A program made the translations under genes and the position numbers. From Aquimarina latercula DSM 2041 (GTDB lineage: Bacteria; Bacteroidota; Bacteroidia; Flavobacteriales; Flavobacteriaceae): DNA of 64,000 bases. The stretch covers positions 1 through 64,000 of the forward strand of contig NZ_AUMK01000003.1 of assembly GCF_000430645.1 (NCBI RefSeq), in the 5' to 3' direction. Of the stretch, positions 51,571-61,182 are shown in pieces (within the stretch, counting starts at the first letter, position 1; each line of letters begins with the position of its first letter). The notes beneath the pieces are model-generated. The model was not told where the DNA came from. It worked only from the letters and a program-made list of their open reading frames with translations, and ran no database searches.

Positions 51571-52284
51571 TTATCCGCTTAAAGCTTCTATCAAAGAATG
51601 TTTCTTATGTCTACTAAGAGGTATTTTTTCGTCGGCAATTTCTATATTACGACTGTTATATCTTTCTACCTTATCTAGGTTTACAATATATGATTTATGT
51701 ATTCTTAAAAAACGATCACTAGGAAGTTCTGCTTCAAAGGATTTCATAGTAGCTAATACTACTATCGGATCTCCATCTTCCATAATTAATTTTACATAAT
51801 CACCTAAAGCTTCAACATATTTTAATTGACTTAAAAATATTTTACGCTTTTTTAGATTACTTTTCACAAAGATATAGTCATCGTCTTCAATAGATGCTTG
51901 TTCAGAATTTAAACGAGACATACTAAGCGCTTTTTCTACAGCAGCATTAAATCGATCTTTTTTAAGAGGTTTTCTTAAATAATCAATTGCATCGTAATCA
52001 AAGGCTTTAAATGCATATTTCGTTTTTCCAGTAACAAAAATGATATGAGGTTTATTTTCTAGATCGTCCAAAAGGTCAAAACCAGTAAGGATTGGCATTT
52101 CAATATCTAAAAATAATAAGTCAACCGGAGTATCTAATAATCCGTTTTTTGTCTCAATAGCATTGTTCCATTCTGCCACTAATTCTAGGGAAGAATGTTC
52201 ATCTATTAATTTAACAATAGCCAGTCTTTGTAGACGTGAATCGTCTACTACCGCACATTTTAATTGAGATTGTTCCACTTGCAT
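51571..52284 (-). CDS. LytTR-family response regulator
   Basis: 237 residues. Receiver domain with acidic pair D14-D15, phosphoacceptor D60 in LLFLDIEMP, T of FVTGKT and K of DYLRKPLKK. The C-terminal LytTR DNA-binding domain runs from about residue 140 (KIFLSQLKYVEALGDYVKL, FLRIHKSYIVNLDKVERY, IPLSRHKKHSLIEAL). No cognate histidine kinase is adjacent; LytS-type kinases are often unlinked in Bacteroidota. It lies divergently from rpsF. Confidence 0.93.
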   Translation of the reverse strand: MQVEQSQLKCAVVDDSRLQRLAIVKLIDEHSSLELVAEWNNAIETKNGLLDTPVDLLFLDIEMPILTGFDLLDDLENKPHIIFVTGKTKYAFKAFDYDAIDYLRKPLKKDRFNAAVEKALSMSRLNSEQASIEDDDYIFVKSNLKKRKIFLSQLKYVEALGDYVKLIMEDGDPIVVLATMKSFEAELPSDRFLRIHKSYIVNLDKVERYNSRNIEIADEKIPLSRHKKHSLIEALSG

Positions 52285-52384
52285 AGGTTAATATTCTATA
52301 CAATATTAATGAATATATATTATTTCCACAAACATTTTACGCTTTTTATCGATAAAAGATGTGTTTCGTCGAAGCGTTTTTTAG

Positions 52385-52415
52385 TTTGAAAATCAAAAAA
52401 ATAATGTTACTTTTG
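52385..52415 (+). promoter_or_regulatory. Promoter of the rpsF-rpsR-rplI operon
   Basis: TTTG at 52385-52388 and TACTTTTG at 52408-52415 are separated by 19 bases, a close match to the Bacteroidota TTTG-N19-TAnnTTTG consensus. The rpsF ATG (52446) follows 30 bp later. Confidence 0.8.
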
Positions 52416-52445
52416 CAGCCAATTTTAATTAAAAATAGATTTTTT

Positions 52446-52784
52446 ATGAATCATTATGAAACTGTTTTCATCTTGAATCCCGTTTTATCTGAAGAACAGA
52501 TAAAGGAAACAGTTAAGAAATACGAAGACATTCTTGTTTCTAACGGTGCCAAGATGATATCCAAAGAAGACTGGGGACTTAAAAAGCTTGCTTATGCAAT
52601 CCAGCACAAGAAAAGTGGTTTTTATCACTTATTTGAGTACACTGTACCAGGAGAGGCTATCAACACAGTAGAGGTTGAGTTCAGAAGAGACGAAAGAGTA
52701 ATGCGTTACCTTACTGTTCGTTTAGATAAGCATGCAATTGCTTGGGCTGAGAAAAGAAGAAATAGAAACAAACAAAAAGCTTAA
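52446..52784 (+). CDS. rpsF: Ribosomal protein bS6
   Basis: 112 residues from the ATG at 52446 ([18 protein letters not shown]), which lies after the promoter; the open frame upstream is untranslated leader. Family blocks: [24 protein letters not shown] and [20 protein letters not shown], with a Lys/Arg-rich tail. It binds the 30S platform together with bS18, encoded 2 bp downstream. Confidence 0.96.
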   Translation: MNHYETVFILNPVLSEEQIKETVKKYEDILVSNGAKMISKEDWGLKKLAYAIQHKKSGFYHLFEYTVPGEAINTVEVEFRRDERVMRYLTVRLDKHAIAWAEKRRNRNKQKA

Positions 52785-52786
52785 TT

Positions 52787-53083
52787 ATGTCATCTATAGA
52801 ACAACAAGCTAAAGGAAAAAAAGATGGAGAGATTAGATATCTTACTCCGTTAAATATAGATACTTCAAAAACTAAGAAGTACTGTCGTTTCAAAAAGTCA
52901 GGTATTAAGTATATTGATTACAAGGATCCTGATTTCTTAATGGCATTTGTAAATGAGCAAGGTAAATTATTGCCTCGTCGTCTTACTGGAACTTCTCTAA
53001 AATATCAACGTAAAGTGAGTGTTGCTGTAAAAAGAGCAAGACACTTAGCATTAATGCCATACGTTGGTGATTTATTAAAATAA
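52787..53083 (+). CDS. rpsR: Ribosomal protein bS18
   Basis: 98 residues. [19 protein letters not shown] and [30 protein letters not shown], given in part, are the S18 signature, with the RNA-binding KxR-rich helix at the C-terminus. It forms a heterodimer with bS6. Only two bases follow the rpsF stop, and rplI starts 16 bp after this stop. Confidence 0.96.
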   Translation: MSSIEQQAKGKKDGEIRYLTPLNIDTSKTKKYCRFKKSGIKYIDYKDPDFLMAFVNEQGKLLPRRLTGTSLKYQRKVSVAVKRARHLALMPYVGDLLK

Positions 53084-53099
53084 AATTCGTCATAACATT

Positions 53100-53552
53100 A
53101 TGGAACTTATATTAAAGAAAGACGTTGAGAATCTAGGATTCGCAGACGATGTAGTAGAAGTGAAGAACGGTTATGGACGTAACTTTCTAATCCCTGGAGG
53201 TTTTGCTGTATTAGCAACTCCATCTGCTAAAAAAGTATTAGAAGAAACGTTAAAACAACGTGCTTTTAAAGAAAAGAAAGAAATCGAAGATGCTGAGAAA
53301 ATAGCTAAGAAAATAGCTGGATTCGAAATCAAGATTGCTGCTAAGGTAGGATCTGGTGATAAGTTATTCGGTTCTGTTTCTAATGCAGATGTTTCTGAAG
53401 CATTAGGAAAAGAAGGTGTTGAACTAGAGAAAAAGTTTATCACTGTTCCTGGCGGAACTATTAAGCGTTTAGGTCAATATGAAGCTTCTGTTCGTTTACA
53501 TAGAGCTGTAATTACACCGGTTGCTTTTGAAATAGTTGCTCAAGCAAAATAA
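53100..53552 (+). CDS. rplI: Ribosomal protein bL9
   Basis: 150 residues. MELILKKDVENLGFADDVVEV is the N-terminal L9 domain, followed by GYGRNFLIPGG; the long connecting helix (EKKEIEDAEKIAKKIAGFEI) and the C-terminal KLFGSVSNADVSEAL domain complete it. It is a 50S protein near the L1 stalk. A strong terminator follows. Confidence 0.96.
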   Translation: MELILKKDVENLGFADDVVEVKNGYGRNFLIPGGFAVLATPSAKKVLEETLKQRAFKEKKEIEDAEKIAKKIAGFEIKIAAKVGSGDKLFGSVSNADVSEALGKEGVELEKKFITVPGGTIKRLGQYEASVRLHRAVITPVAFEIVAQAK

Positions 53553-53596
53553 TTTGATTTTTTAAACCGGTTGATAACTGGTTTATAATAATATAG

Positions 53597-53624
53597 AAAA
53601 CCGCTCATTTGAGCGGTTTTTTTT
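53597..53624 (+). terminator. Rho-independent terminator of the ribosomal protein operon
   Basis: AAAACCGCTC (53597-53606), loop ATTT, GAGCGGTTTT (53611-53620) and a T-run. A second weaker inverted repeat (AACCGGTTGATAACTGGTT) lies just upstream. Confidence 0.9.
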
Positions 53625-53661
53625 GTTTAATTTATATTTAGTTCACACAAAAAAACAACCG

Positions 53662-56600
53662 ATGAAAAAAACTCTTTCAACCTTAGTTTTTGCATTATTG
53701 GCAATAACAATTCAGGCTCAGGTAACAACTTCTAATATTTCAGGATTAGTGTACGATAACGTTAATCAATTATTACCTGGAGCAAATATTACGGCAATAC
53801 ATTCACCTACAGGAACTACGTATGGTGGAACTACTAATTTTGATGGTCGTTTTGATCTTATTAATTTAAGAGTAGGAGGACCATATCGAGTAACAATAAG
53901 TTATGTTGGTTTTAAAAAGAAAGTATATGATGATGTTTTTCTTCAGTTAGGTCAGACATATAACATAGATGTTGTTATGATAGAAGATGATAATCAACTT
54001 GAAGAAGTAGTAATCACTACCAATAAGAATGCTACTTTTAGTAGTGAAAGAACTGGAGCAGAAACCAGTATAGGGAATAGAGAGTTAAAATCATTACCTA
54101 CAATTACACGTTCTGCAGCTGATTTTTATCGATTAGAACCTACAGCTTCTAGTAATGGTTCTTTTGGAGGGAGAAATGATCAGTTTAATAATTTTAGTCT
54201 AGATGGGTCTATTTTTAATAACCCTTTTGGATTGGATGCAGCAACACCAGGTGGTCAGGCAAATGCTCAGCCAATATCATTAGATGCGATAGATCAGATT
54301 CAGGTTTCTACGGCGCCTTATGACGTAACCCAAGCTGGTTTTACAGGAGCATCAGTAAATGCTGTAACTAAAAGTGGTACTAATGAATGGAAAGGAACCG
54401 TATATGGTTTTTATCGTAATCAAGATTTAACAGGAGATAAGGTAGGGGATGATGATATTATTGTTCCAGACCTTACCCAGGCTCAATATGGATTGAGTGT
54501 TGGAGGACCAATAATAAAAAATAAATTGTTCATTTTTGGGAATTTTGAAATTGATGATCGAGAAGATTTAGGTTCAAATTTTTTAGCCGCTAGACCAGGA
54601 GTAACTGGAGCTAATGTTTCAAGAGTGTCAGCAGAAGATTTGGATTATGTTTCTCAACAGCTTAGTTTACTTGGTTATGAAACAGGGCCTTATGAAGGAT
54701 ACACGCATAATACAGAATCAACTAAAGGGATTTTAAAACTTGATTGGAATATTAATAATAATCATCGGTTAGCATTGATCTATAATTTTTTAGACGCATC
54801 CCGAGATTTACCTGCGAATCCAGAGGCTATTGGTAGAAGAGGACCTGACTTAACAACACTACAGTTTAGAAATGCTGGATATACCATAAATAATAAGATT
54901 AATTCATTTTTAGTAGAACTGAATTCTAATTTTGGAGGAAACATTTCGAATAAATTTCAAGCTGGATATACATTTTTTGATGATAGTAGAGATCCATTTT
55001 CTGCTCCGGCTCCACCGATTAATATAGCGCAAGATGGTGTACGGTATATTGTGGCAGGTCACGAACCTTTTTCTATCAATAATAGATTAGAACAGAAAGT
55101 ATATCAGGTAACGAATAATCTAAATATAGTTACTGGTAAACATACCATTACTTTAGGAGGAAGTTTTGAGAGATTCGAATTTGATAATTCTTTTAATCTT
55201 GGATTGTATACTTATTTTAATGGAGATGGTGGAGTAGGTACATTTGCTCCTGATTTTGATAGCGTTCGCATAACGGCGGGTTCCACTAATAGTTTTGAAC
55301 AAGCTATTAATAACGGCCTTATTGCGGAGGCTTTGGCAAATGCGCAAAATGTTTTTGACACAAATAATGCTACTGATAATTGGGCGTTGGCAGAAACTAA
55401 TGTGGGGCAATTGGCATTTTATGCTCAGGACAAATGGAGAATGAGTGATCAATTTACGCTGACATATGGTGTTAGGGTGGATCAACCTCTTTTCTTTGAT
55501 ACTAGAGATAAAATTGCAGAAAATATCGAAAGAGCGGCTGGAGGCGAATTTCCTGATGGTAATTATCAACCTGGAATTACATATTTTGATGAAAATGGAA
55601 CTCCCACAAACCTGAATAGTTTAGATCTACCATCTAAAAAGCTGTTAATTTCTCCAAGATTAGGATTTAATTATGATGTAAAAGGAGATAAGACTATTCA
55701 GATTAGAGGAGGTACCGGTATTTTTACAGGACGTCTTCCATTCGTGTGGATAGGAAATCAGGTTGCTAACCCTAATTTCTTTTTCTATACTACATCTGCT
55801 CCAGATTTTCAGTTCCCGCAGGTATTTAGAAACAGTTTGGGTGTCGATTATAAGTTTAAAAATGGGTTGATTGCTTCTACGGATATTATTTATACTGAAG
55901 ATATTAATGCACAAATGGTGCGAAATTATGGTTTGGCTACTCCTTCTGGAACATTAAGTGGAGTAGATGGTAGGCCTATTTATCTTGCGTCTGATAGAGC
56001 TGTTAATGAATTTGGTGGTACAACAAATGCTTATGTGTTTACGAATACCAATGTTGGTTATTCGTTTAACTGGTCATTTAAACTTCAGAAAAGTTTTAAA
56101 AATGGACTATTTGCTAGTGTTGCTTATAATTTCTTAGAGGCAGAAGACGCAAGTTCACTTGATGCAGAAATATCCAGTGATGCTTATGATAGAAACCCTG
56201 CTATTGGTAATGTGAATCAAGCTGTGAGTACCGCCTCTAGATATGGTGATAAGCATAGGATTGTTGGGCAGATAAATAAATCTTTTAGTTATGGAAAAAA
56301 TAAACAATGGAGAACTTCTTTAGGAGCTTTTTATGAGTATGCTCAGGGAGGAAGATTTTCATACACATATTCAGGCGATATAAATAATGATGGTTCAGTT
56401 CTAAATGATTTGATTTATATACCTACCGAATCTGAACTTGCGTCGTATAACTTTAGTGGAACAATTGTCGAGCAAGCCGATCAAAGAGCAGCTTTAGAGG
56501 TTTACATACAGCAAGATGAATATCTAAGAGAGCGTAGAGGGGATTATGCAGAGAAATATGCGATTTTGAGTCCTTGGAGAGCAAGATGGGATGTAAAGTT

Positions 56601-56865
56601 ATTACAGGATTATAACTTTCAAATAGGTGATAAGACAAATACAATACAGTTGAGTGTTGATATTTTGAATTTTGGTAACTTATTAAATTCTGATTGGGGG
56701 GTAATAGAAATTCCTGTAAATGATCAACCAATTGGAGTTACCGTCGATGCTACTAATACTCCAACGTATTCTTTTGATACTTCTCAAACTAGCACCTTTG
56801 CTAATGACTTTAGCTTAGATTCTAGATGGCAAGCACAGGTAGGACTTCGATATATTTTTAACTAA
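53662..56865 (+). CDS. TonB-dependent outer-membrane receptor (Oar-like)
   Basis: 1,067 residues from the ATG at 53662 (MKKTLSTLVFALLAITIQAQ, signal peptide). Residues ~22-110 form a carboxypeptidase-regulatory-like domain (ISGLVYDNVNQLLPGANI, TNFDGRFDLINLRVGGPYRV). A TonB plug region follows (RNDQFNNFSLDGSIFNNPFG, QPISLDAIDQIQVSTAPYDV, GASVNAVTKSGTNEW), then a beta-barrel ending GLRYIFN. The length and lack of a classic TonB box fit the Oar-type branch. It imports an unknown large substrate across the outer membrane; no SusD partner or enzyme is adjacent. Confidence 0.92.
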   Translation: MKKTLSTLVFALLAITIQAQVTTSNISGLVYDNVNQLLPGANITAIHSPTGTTYGGTTNFDGRFDLINLRVGGPYRVTISYVGFKKKVYDDVFLQLGQTYNIDVVMIEDDNQLEEVVITTNKNATFSSERTGAETSIGNRELKSLPTITRSAADFYRLEPTASSNGSFGGRNDQFNNFSLDGSIFNNPFGLDAATPGGQANAQPISLDAIDQIQVSTAPYDVTQAGFTGASVNAVTKSGTNEWKGTVYGFYRNQDLTGDKVGDDDIIVPDLTQAQYGLSVGGPIIKNKLFIFGNFEIDDREDLGSNFLAARPGVTGANVSRVSAEDLDYVSQQLSLLGYETGPYEGYTHNTESTKGILKLDWNINNNHRLALIYNFLDASRDLPANPEAIGRRGPDLTTLQFRNAGYTINNKINSFLVELNSNFGGNISNKFQAGYTFFDDSRDPFSAPAPPINIAQDGVRYIVAGHEPFSINNRLEQKVYQVTNNLNIVTGKHTITLGGSFERFEFDNSFNLGLYTYFNGDGGVGTFAPDFDSVRITAGSTNSFEQAINNGLIAEALANAQNVFDTNNATDNWALAETNVGQLAFYAQDKWRMSDQFTLTYGVRVDQPLFFDTRDKIAENIERAAGGEFPDGNYQPGITYFDENGTPTNLNSLDLPSKKLLISPRLGFNYDVKGDKTIQIRGGTGIFTGRLPFVWIGNQVANPNFFFYTTSAPDFQFPQVFRNSLGVDYKFKNGLIASTDIIYTEDINAQMVRNYGLATPSGTLSGVDGRPIYLASDRAVNEFGGTTNAYVFTNTNVGYSFNWSFKLQKSFKNGLFASVAYNFLEAEDASSLDAEISSDAYDRNPAIGNVNQAVSTASRYGDKHRIVGQINKSFSYGKNKQWRTSLGAFYEYAQGGRFSYTYSGDINNDGSVLNDLIYIPTESELASYNFSGTIVEQADQRAALEVYIQQDEYLRERRGDYAEKYAILSPWRARWDVKLLQDYNFQIGDKTNTIQLSVDILNFGNLLNSDWGVIEIPVNDQPIGVTVDATNTPTYSFDTSQTSTFANDFSLDSRWQAQVGLRYIFN

Positions 56866-56890
56866 AAAAAGAATTTCGGTATTAGATTTA

Positions 56891-56925
56891 AAAATCCGTT
56901 CTTGATTTATTAGGAGCGGATTTTT
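56891..56925 (+). terminator. Terminator after the TonB-dependent receptor
   Basis: AAAATCCG (56891-56898) pairs with CGGATTTTT (56917-56925), with an imperfect inner stem. A TATTTTTG box for the next gene follows at 56935-56942. Confidence 0.7.
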
Positions 56926-56934
56926 AATTATCAC

Positions 56935-56942
56935 TATTTTTG
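56935..56942 (+). promoter_or_regulatory. Candidate -7 box of the DUF6495 gene
   Basis: TATTTTTG fits TAnnTTTG and lies 21 bp before the ATG at 56964; it shows that a TTG inside the box is not the real start. Confidence 0.5.
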
Positions 56943-56963
56943 CACCCAATTTTATTAGAAAAG

Positions 56964-57443
56964 ATGAGATATCGCAGGCTTACCAAAGAACAGTTAGAAG
57001 AATTACACCAAGAATTTATCAATTTTTTAGCTACACAATCTATAACAGCAGATGAGTGGAGTGATATTAAACAGAATAAACCAGAAGTAGCAGAAGAAGA
57101 GATAGATGTTTTTAGTGATTTAGTTTGGGAAGGAGTTTTGGGCAATGCTCAGTATTTAGAACATTTTTCTAAAGATCAAATACATCTATTTTATCTTGGT
57201 GAAACAGAAATGCATTTAATTGCTATTAAAGTGAATTTTCCTGATATAGATATTACTACACAAGAAGGGTACGATTGGTTAAGAAATAACCTGTTAGATG
57301 ATCAAGTAGCTTTTTATAACGCAAATAAAGAATACACAGAAGATCCTAATATGGATAAGTTTAAACTTATTTTACAAGGAGCTAATATTACAAAAGGTGA
57401 ATTGTATCAGTATTTTGAAAAACTAGTTGAACAAAAATCATGA
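56964..57443 (+). CDS. DUF6495 family protein
   Basis: 159 residues from the ATG at 56964 (MRYRRLTKEQLEELHQEFINFLATQSIT), a highly conserved flavobacterial start. No signal peptide or TM segment. Acidic helices (EEEIDVFSDLVWEGVL) and DIDITTQEGYDWLRNNL are further conserved parts. A small cytoplasmic protein found widely in Bacteroidota; the function is unknown. It is convergent with the ABC permease gene. Confidence 0.75.
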   Translation: MRYRRLTKEQLEELHQEFINFLATQSITADEWSDIKQNKPEVAEEEIDVFSDLVWEGVLGNAQYLEHFSKDQIHLFYLGETEMHLIAIKVNFPDIDITTQEGYDWLRNNLLDDQVAFYNANKEYTEDPNMDKFKLILQGANITKGELYQYFEKLVEQKS

Positions 57444-57467
57444 TCATTCTTTTAAGCTAATTATTGA

Positions 57468-58709
57468 CTATTCGTACCTTAAGGATTCAATAGGATCTTG
57501 TCTCGCAGCTTTGACTGCTGGGTATGAGCCAGAAACAACTGCTGTTAAGAATGAAGTAATTACTGCAGCAAAAATAGCTAACCATGGAACTGCAAACTCA
57601 AAACCGGATACAGCTACTATAATTGCTCCAATAGTTATTCCAAGTATAATGCCTACGATACCGCCTATTTGACCGATGATAACGGTTTCCATAAAGAATT
57701 GGCTCGATATAGTATTCTTTTTAGCTCCAAGTGCTTTACGAACACCAATTTCTCTGGTTCTTTCTGTAACAGAAACTAACATGATATTCATTAAAGCAAT
57801 AGAGGATCCAAAAATGGTTATGATACTGATAATCCAGGCAGCCCAATATAAATAGGATGTAATACTAGATATACGGTTGATTAGGTCATCACTGCGTTCT
57901 AGGCCAAAATCATTTTCTTCTACAGGATTTAGTCCTCTTATTTTTCTAAAGGTAATGATTGCTTCATCTTGAGCCCCTTCTAAGAATTGCTTGTCGTCAA
58001 CTTTAACGCTAATGTTATAATTGATATTTGGTAATGTGTATATAGAGCGTGCAACCTGTAAAGGAATTAAAACCTTAAGATCTTGATTGTCTCTAAATGT
58101 TGCTCCTTTACTTTCTAAAACACCAATAACTTTAAATTTCACACCTCGTATACTGATTGTTTTGTTTATTGGATCTGTGTCTTTGAATATATTTTTTTTA
58201 AAATCAGAACCTATTAAACAAACATTGTTATTGTTTTCGATATCAAAAAAGGTAAAACTTCTTCCAAACTCTACTTCAGTCCCTGTGTTTTCTAAGTAAT
58301 TTTCATTTACACCAACTACAGAAGCTTCTGGGTCCGTTTTTTCATTTTCGAATTTAACTTCTGCATTTCTGGTGCCACTAAAAGATACGGAGGTTTTAGA
58401 AAATGGATATTGAAATTTTTCTTTAAACTGCCTTACGTTACGATAACTAATTATAGGATTTATCTTTTCTCTTTCGCCACTTCCGCCACGTCTTGTTGTA
58501 AATTCATATCGCTGAATATTAAAGGTGTTAGATCCCATAGAGGCAAAATCTCCAGTAATGGTGTTCTCTAAGGCTCCAAGAAATGTTAGGATACCAACTA
58601 ATGCAGTAATACCTATGGCAATAATCAAAACAGTAAGAATCGTGCGTAAAAGCTGCCCTTTTATAGAGTCTAAAGCTATACTGATATTCTCTCGAAAAAG
58701 TGAAAACAT
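57468..58709 (-). CDS. MacB-type ABC transporter permease
   Basis: 413 residues. An N-terminal TM helix (TILTVLIIAIGITALVGILTF) leads to a large periplasmic MacB-PCD domain (GSNTFNIQRYEF, SVVGVNENYLE, VIGVLESKGATF). Three C-terminal TM helices carry the FtsX-family motif TERTREIGVRKALGAKK, and the end is GSYPAVKAARQDPIESLRYE. It works as a mechanotransmission permease, usually with a MacB/LolD-like ATPase and a MacA adaptor, neither of which is in the window. It is divergent from hisS. Confidence 0.9.
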   Translation of the reverse strand: MFSLFRENISIALDSIKGQLLRTILTVLIIAIGITALVGILTFLGALENTITGDFASMGSNTFNIQRYEFTTRRGGSGEREKINPIISYRNVRQFKEKFQYPFSKTSVSFSGTRNAEVKFENEKTDPEASVVGVNENYLENTGTEVEFGRSFTFFDIENNNNVCLIGSDFKKNIFKDTDPINKTISIRGVKFKVIGVLESKGATFRDNQDLKVLIPLQVARSIYTLPNINYNISVKVDDKQFLEGAQDEAIITFRKIRGLNPVEENDFGLERSDDLINRISSITSYLYWAAWIISIITIFGSSIALMNIMLVSVTERTREIGVRKALGAKKNTISSQFFMETVIIGQIGGIVGIILGITIGAIIVAVSGFEFAVPWLAIFAAVITSFLTAVVSGSYPAVKAARQDPIESLRYE

Positions 58710-58928
58710 AATGGGTGAATTAGTATCTTTTGAAGTATAAGACTACAAAATGAGCTTAAAGTTACTCAAAAAAGTAAATTTTATTAATATAAGTAAAACT
58801 CTTTATGCTTTTCGTGTAAAATTTTAAAGCTTTTTTAGATATTTACATCCTTTAATAATTGATAATTAGTAGAAGTATTTCTGGTTTAGAAATATTTTTT
58901 ATGATTTAAAAAATAGAACGAAACGGAC

Positions 58929-60299
58929 ATGGCACAAAAACCATCCATACCAAAAGGAACACGTGATTTTTCTCCAATAGAAGTGGCTAAGAGAAGTTAT
59001 ATAATGAATACAATCAAAGAACAATTCCAGTTGTTTGGTTTTCATCCTATAGAAACTCCAAGTTTTGAGAATAGTGATACGTTGATGGGTAAATATGGAG
59101 AGGAAGGAGATCGATTAATATTTAAGATATTAAATAGTGGAGATTATCTTAGTAAAGTGGATGATACTTTGTATGACAGTAAAGAAAGTAGTAAGATGAC
59201 TACTAAGATTAGTGAAAAAGCACTCCGTTATGATTTAACAGTTCCTTTTGCCAGATATGTAGTACAACACCAAAACGAGATTGATTTTCCGTTTAAACGT
59301 TATCAGATACAACCAGTATGGCGTGCTGATCGTCCGCAAAAAGGTAGGTTTAGAGAGTTCTATCAATGTGATGCGGATGTGGTAGGGAGTAAATCTTTAT
59401 GGCAAGAAGTTGATTTTATTCAACTGTACGATAAAGTATTTAGCAAATTAGGATTAGATGGTGTTACTATTAAAATGAATAACCGCAAGATTCTTTCAGG
59501 AATAGCAGAGGTTATTGGAGCAAGTGATAAATTGATTGATTTTACTGTTGCTCTAGATAAGTTAGATAAAATTGGAGAGGAAGGTGTTAAGAAAGAGATG
59601 ATTGCTAAAGGGATATCTGAGACAGCTATAGAGAAAGTAAAACCACTTTTTAACTTTACAGGCACTACTTCTGAAAAAATTGATAAATTAAAAGAGTTGT
59701 TAGCGTCTTCTGAAGAAGGGATGAAGGGAGTAGAGGAGTTGGAGTTTATTGTAAGTGCGATTACAGAAGTAGCTCTTGATAAAGCTTCTCTTGATTTAGA
59801 TGTTACATTAGCGCGTGGTTTAAACTATTACACTGGAGCAATTTTTGAAGTAGGTGCACCAGAAGGTGTAAAGATGGGGTCCATTGGAGGAGGAGGACGT
59901 TACGATGACTTAACTGGGATTTTTGGTTTAAAAGATGTTAGTGGTGTTGGAATTTCTTTTGGATTAGATAGAATTTATCTCGTTTTAGAAGAGTTAGGTT
60001 TGTTTCCGGATACAGTAGCACCATCTACAAAAGCATTATTTATTAACTTTGGAAAAGAAGAAGCCTTATATAGTCTAAAGAGTATAAATCAACTCAGGGA
60101 AGATGATATAATTGCAGAGCTTTATCCCGATAGCGCTAAAATGAATAAACAAATGAAATATGCGAATAAAAGAGAAATTCCATTTGTAATTTTAGCAGGT
60201 GCCTCAGAAATGGAAAACGAGAATTTTACCGTTAAAAATATGCAAACTGGATCCCAGGAAACAATGAATTTAGAAGAATTGAAATTACTTTTAAAGTAA
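58929..60299 (+). CDS. hisS: Histidine-tRNA ligase
   Basis: 456 residues. [15 protein letters not shown] start, motif 2 around [25 protein letters not shown], the histidine-specific [15 protein letters not shown], and motif 3 [25 protein letters not shown], all in part. A C-terminal anticodon-binding domain follows. Slightly longer than E. coli HisRS owing to an insertion after the histidine A region (residues ~200-270), usual in Bacteroidota. It charges tRNA-His in the cytoplasm. Confidence 0.96.
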   Translation: MAQKPSIPKGTRDFSPIEVAKRSYIMNTIKEQFQLFGFHPIETPSFENSDTLMGKYGEEGDRLIFKILNSGDYLSKVDDTLYDSKESSKMTTKISEKALRYDLTVPFARYVVQHQNEIDFPFKRYQIQPVWRADRPQKGRFREFYQCDADVVGSKSLWQEVDFIQLYDKVFSKLGLDGVTIKMNNRKILSGIAEVIGASDKLIDFTVALDKLDKIGEEGVKKEMIAKGISETAIEKVKPLFNFTGTTSEKIDKLKELLASSEEGMKGVEELEFIVSAITEVALDKASLDLDVTLARGLNYYTGAIFEVGAPEGVKMGSIGGGGRYDDLTGIFGLKDVSGVGISFGLDRIYLVLEELGLFPDTVAPSTKALFINFGKEEALYSLKSINQLREDDIIAELYPDSAKMNKQMKYANKREIPFVILAGASEMENENFTVKNMQTGSQETMNLEELKLLLK

Positions 60300-60366
60300 G
60301 ATAAACCAATAATTTTATAAACCAAACTAAAAATAATACTATATTAACTACCCTAAAACTATAATT

Positions 60367-60837
60367 ATGAAAAATATCTTATTGAGATTTCTTTTATGCC
60401 TTTTATTGATTTCTGTGGTTTCTTGTAAAAAAGACCCTAAGTCTGATAAAGTGGATGTAATCGAGGAAGTAGTAGACTCAACAGATGTTGTAGAGGTTGT
60501 AGAAGAGAAGAAGCCAGTAGTAAAAAAGAAAAAGAAATCTACAAAAAAGAAGCCTAATAAAGAAACGATAAAGCTTCCGGCAGGAGCTCCTTCTTTTAGC
60601 AGTACCGAAGCTAAAAAGTATATAAGAGATTACGAAGCTTATGTTTCAAAATATAAAAAAGCTGTAGAATCTAAGGCCGATATGGATGCTTTTTTGAAGC
60701 TAAGTGAATCTAGCTCGAGTTTAACGAAACAATATAGGAAATTAATTTCTACGCTTCCTGCAGCAGAAATGGAAAAAATGAGTAAGTATATGCAGGAAAA
60801 AACAAAACAAATTGATGCGCTAAATAGACAAATGTAA
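60367..60837 (+). CDS. Small lipoprotein with Lys-rich linker
   Basis: 156 residues. A lipoprotein signal (LLRFLLCLLLISVVSCKK, lipobox VVSC) is followed by an acidic Val/Glu stretch, a strongly basic KKKKKSTKKKP linker, and a C-terminal helical domain (residues ~80-156: ..AKKYIRDYEAYVSKYKKAVESK..). The acidic/basic linker may bind other envelope polymers. No named family recognised. It lies downstream of hisS with a normal spacing and has its own terminator. Confidence 0.65.
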   Translation: MKNILLRFLLCLLLISVVSCKKDPKSDKVDVIEEVVDSTDVVEVVEEKKPVVKKKKKSTKKKPNKETIKLPAGAPSFSSTEAKKYIRDYEAYVSKYKKAVESKADMDAFLKLSESSSSLTKQYRKLISTLPAAEMEKMSKYMQEKTKQIDALNRQM

Positions 60838-60866
60838 GTTTGATAACAGCGTTAAATTTAAGAATA

Positions 60867-60898
60867 AGTCATCCATCAATGTGGATGGCTTTTTTTTG
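60867..60898 (+). terminator. Terminator of the lipoprotein gene
   Basis: AGTCATCCA (60867-60875) pairs with TGGATGGCT (60882-60890) through one G-T, followed by eight or more Ts. Confidence 0.85.
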
Positions 60899-60918
60899 TT
60901 TAAGGCTTTAAAAATAAA

Positions 60919-60942
60919 AAAGCCCTTAAAAATAAGGGCTTT
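60919..60942 (-). terminator. Terminator of the tRNA-Met gene
   Basis: AAAGCCCTTA (60919-60928) pairs with TAAGGGCTTT (60933-60942). On the minus strand it lies 12 bp after the tRNA 3' end and is followed by T-rich sequence. Confidence 0.8.
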
Positions 60943-60954
60943 AACGAATTACTG

Positions 60955-61028
60955 TAGCGAGAGGGGGGCACGATCCCCCGACCTCTGGGTTATGAATCCA
61001 ACGCTCTAACCAGCTGAGCTACCTCGCC
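60955..61028 (-). tRNA. tRNA-Met (CAT anticodon)
   Basis: A 74-nt cloverleaf read on the minus strand: acceptor GGCGAGG with TCTCGCT (G-T pairs at both ends), D-arm GCTCAGCTGGTTAGAGC, anticodon arm TTGGATTCATAACCCAG with CAT, and T-arm of five G-C pairs. The discriminator is A and CCA is not encoded. The T-loop is ATCGTGC instead of the usual TTCGANN: A54 and T58 replace T54 and A58. It could be elongator Met or, if CAT is lysidine-modified, Ile2; the GTTAGAGC D-arm and anticodon stem fit elongator Met better. Confidence 0.93.
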
Positions 61029-61182
61029 AAATAGATGCTACATCATTTTAATTCGGGTGCAAATATAAAAACAAAAAGCATTGTAGCAAACAATAAAGTA
61101 GAATTAATTTTTTCAAATACTCTTTTCAATATTTTTAAAGTAAATAATTAATCTATATATTGGCTTACTAACAATTTGCAAT

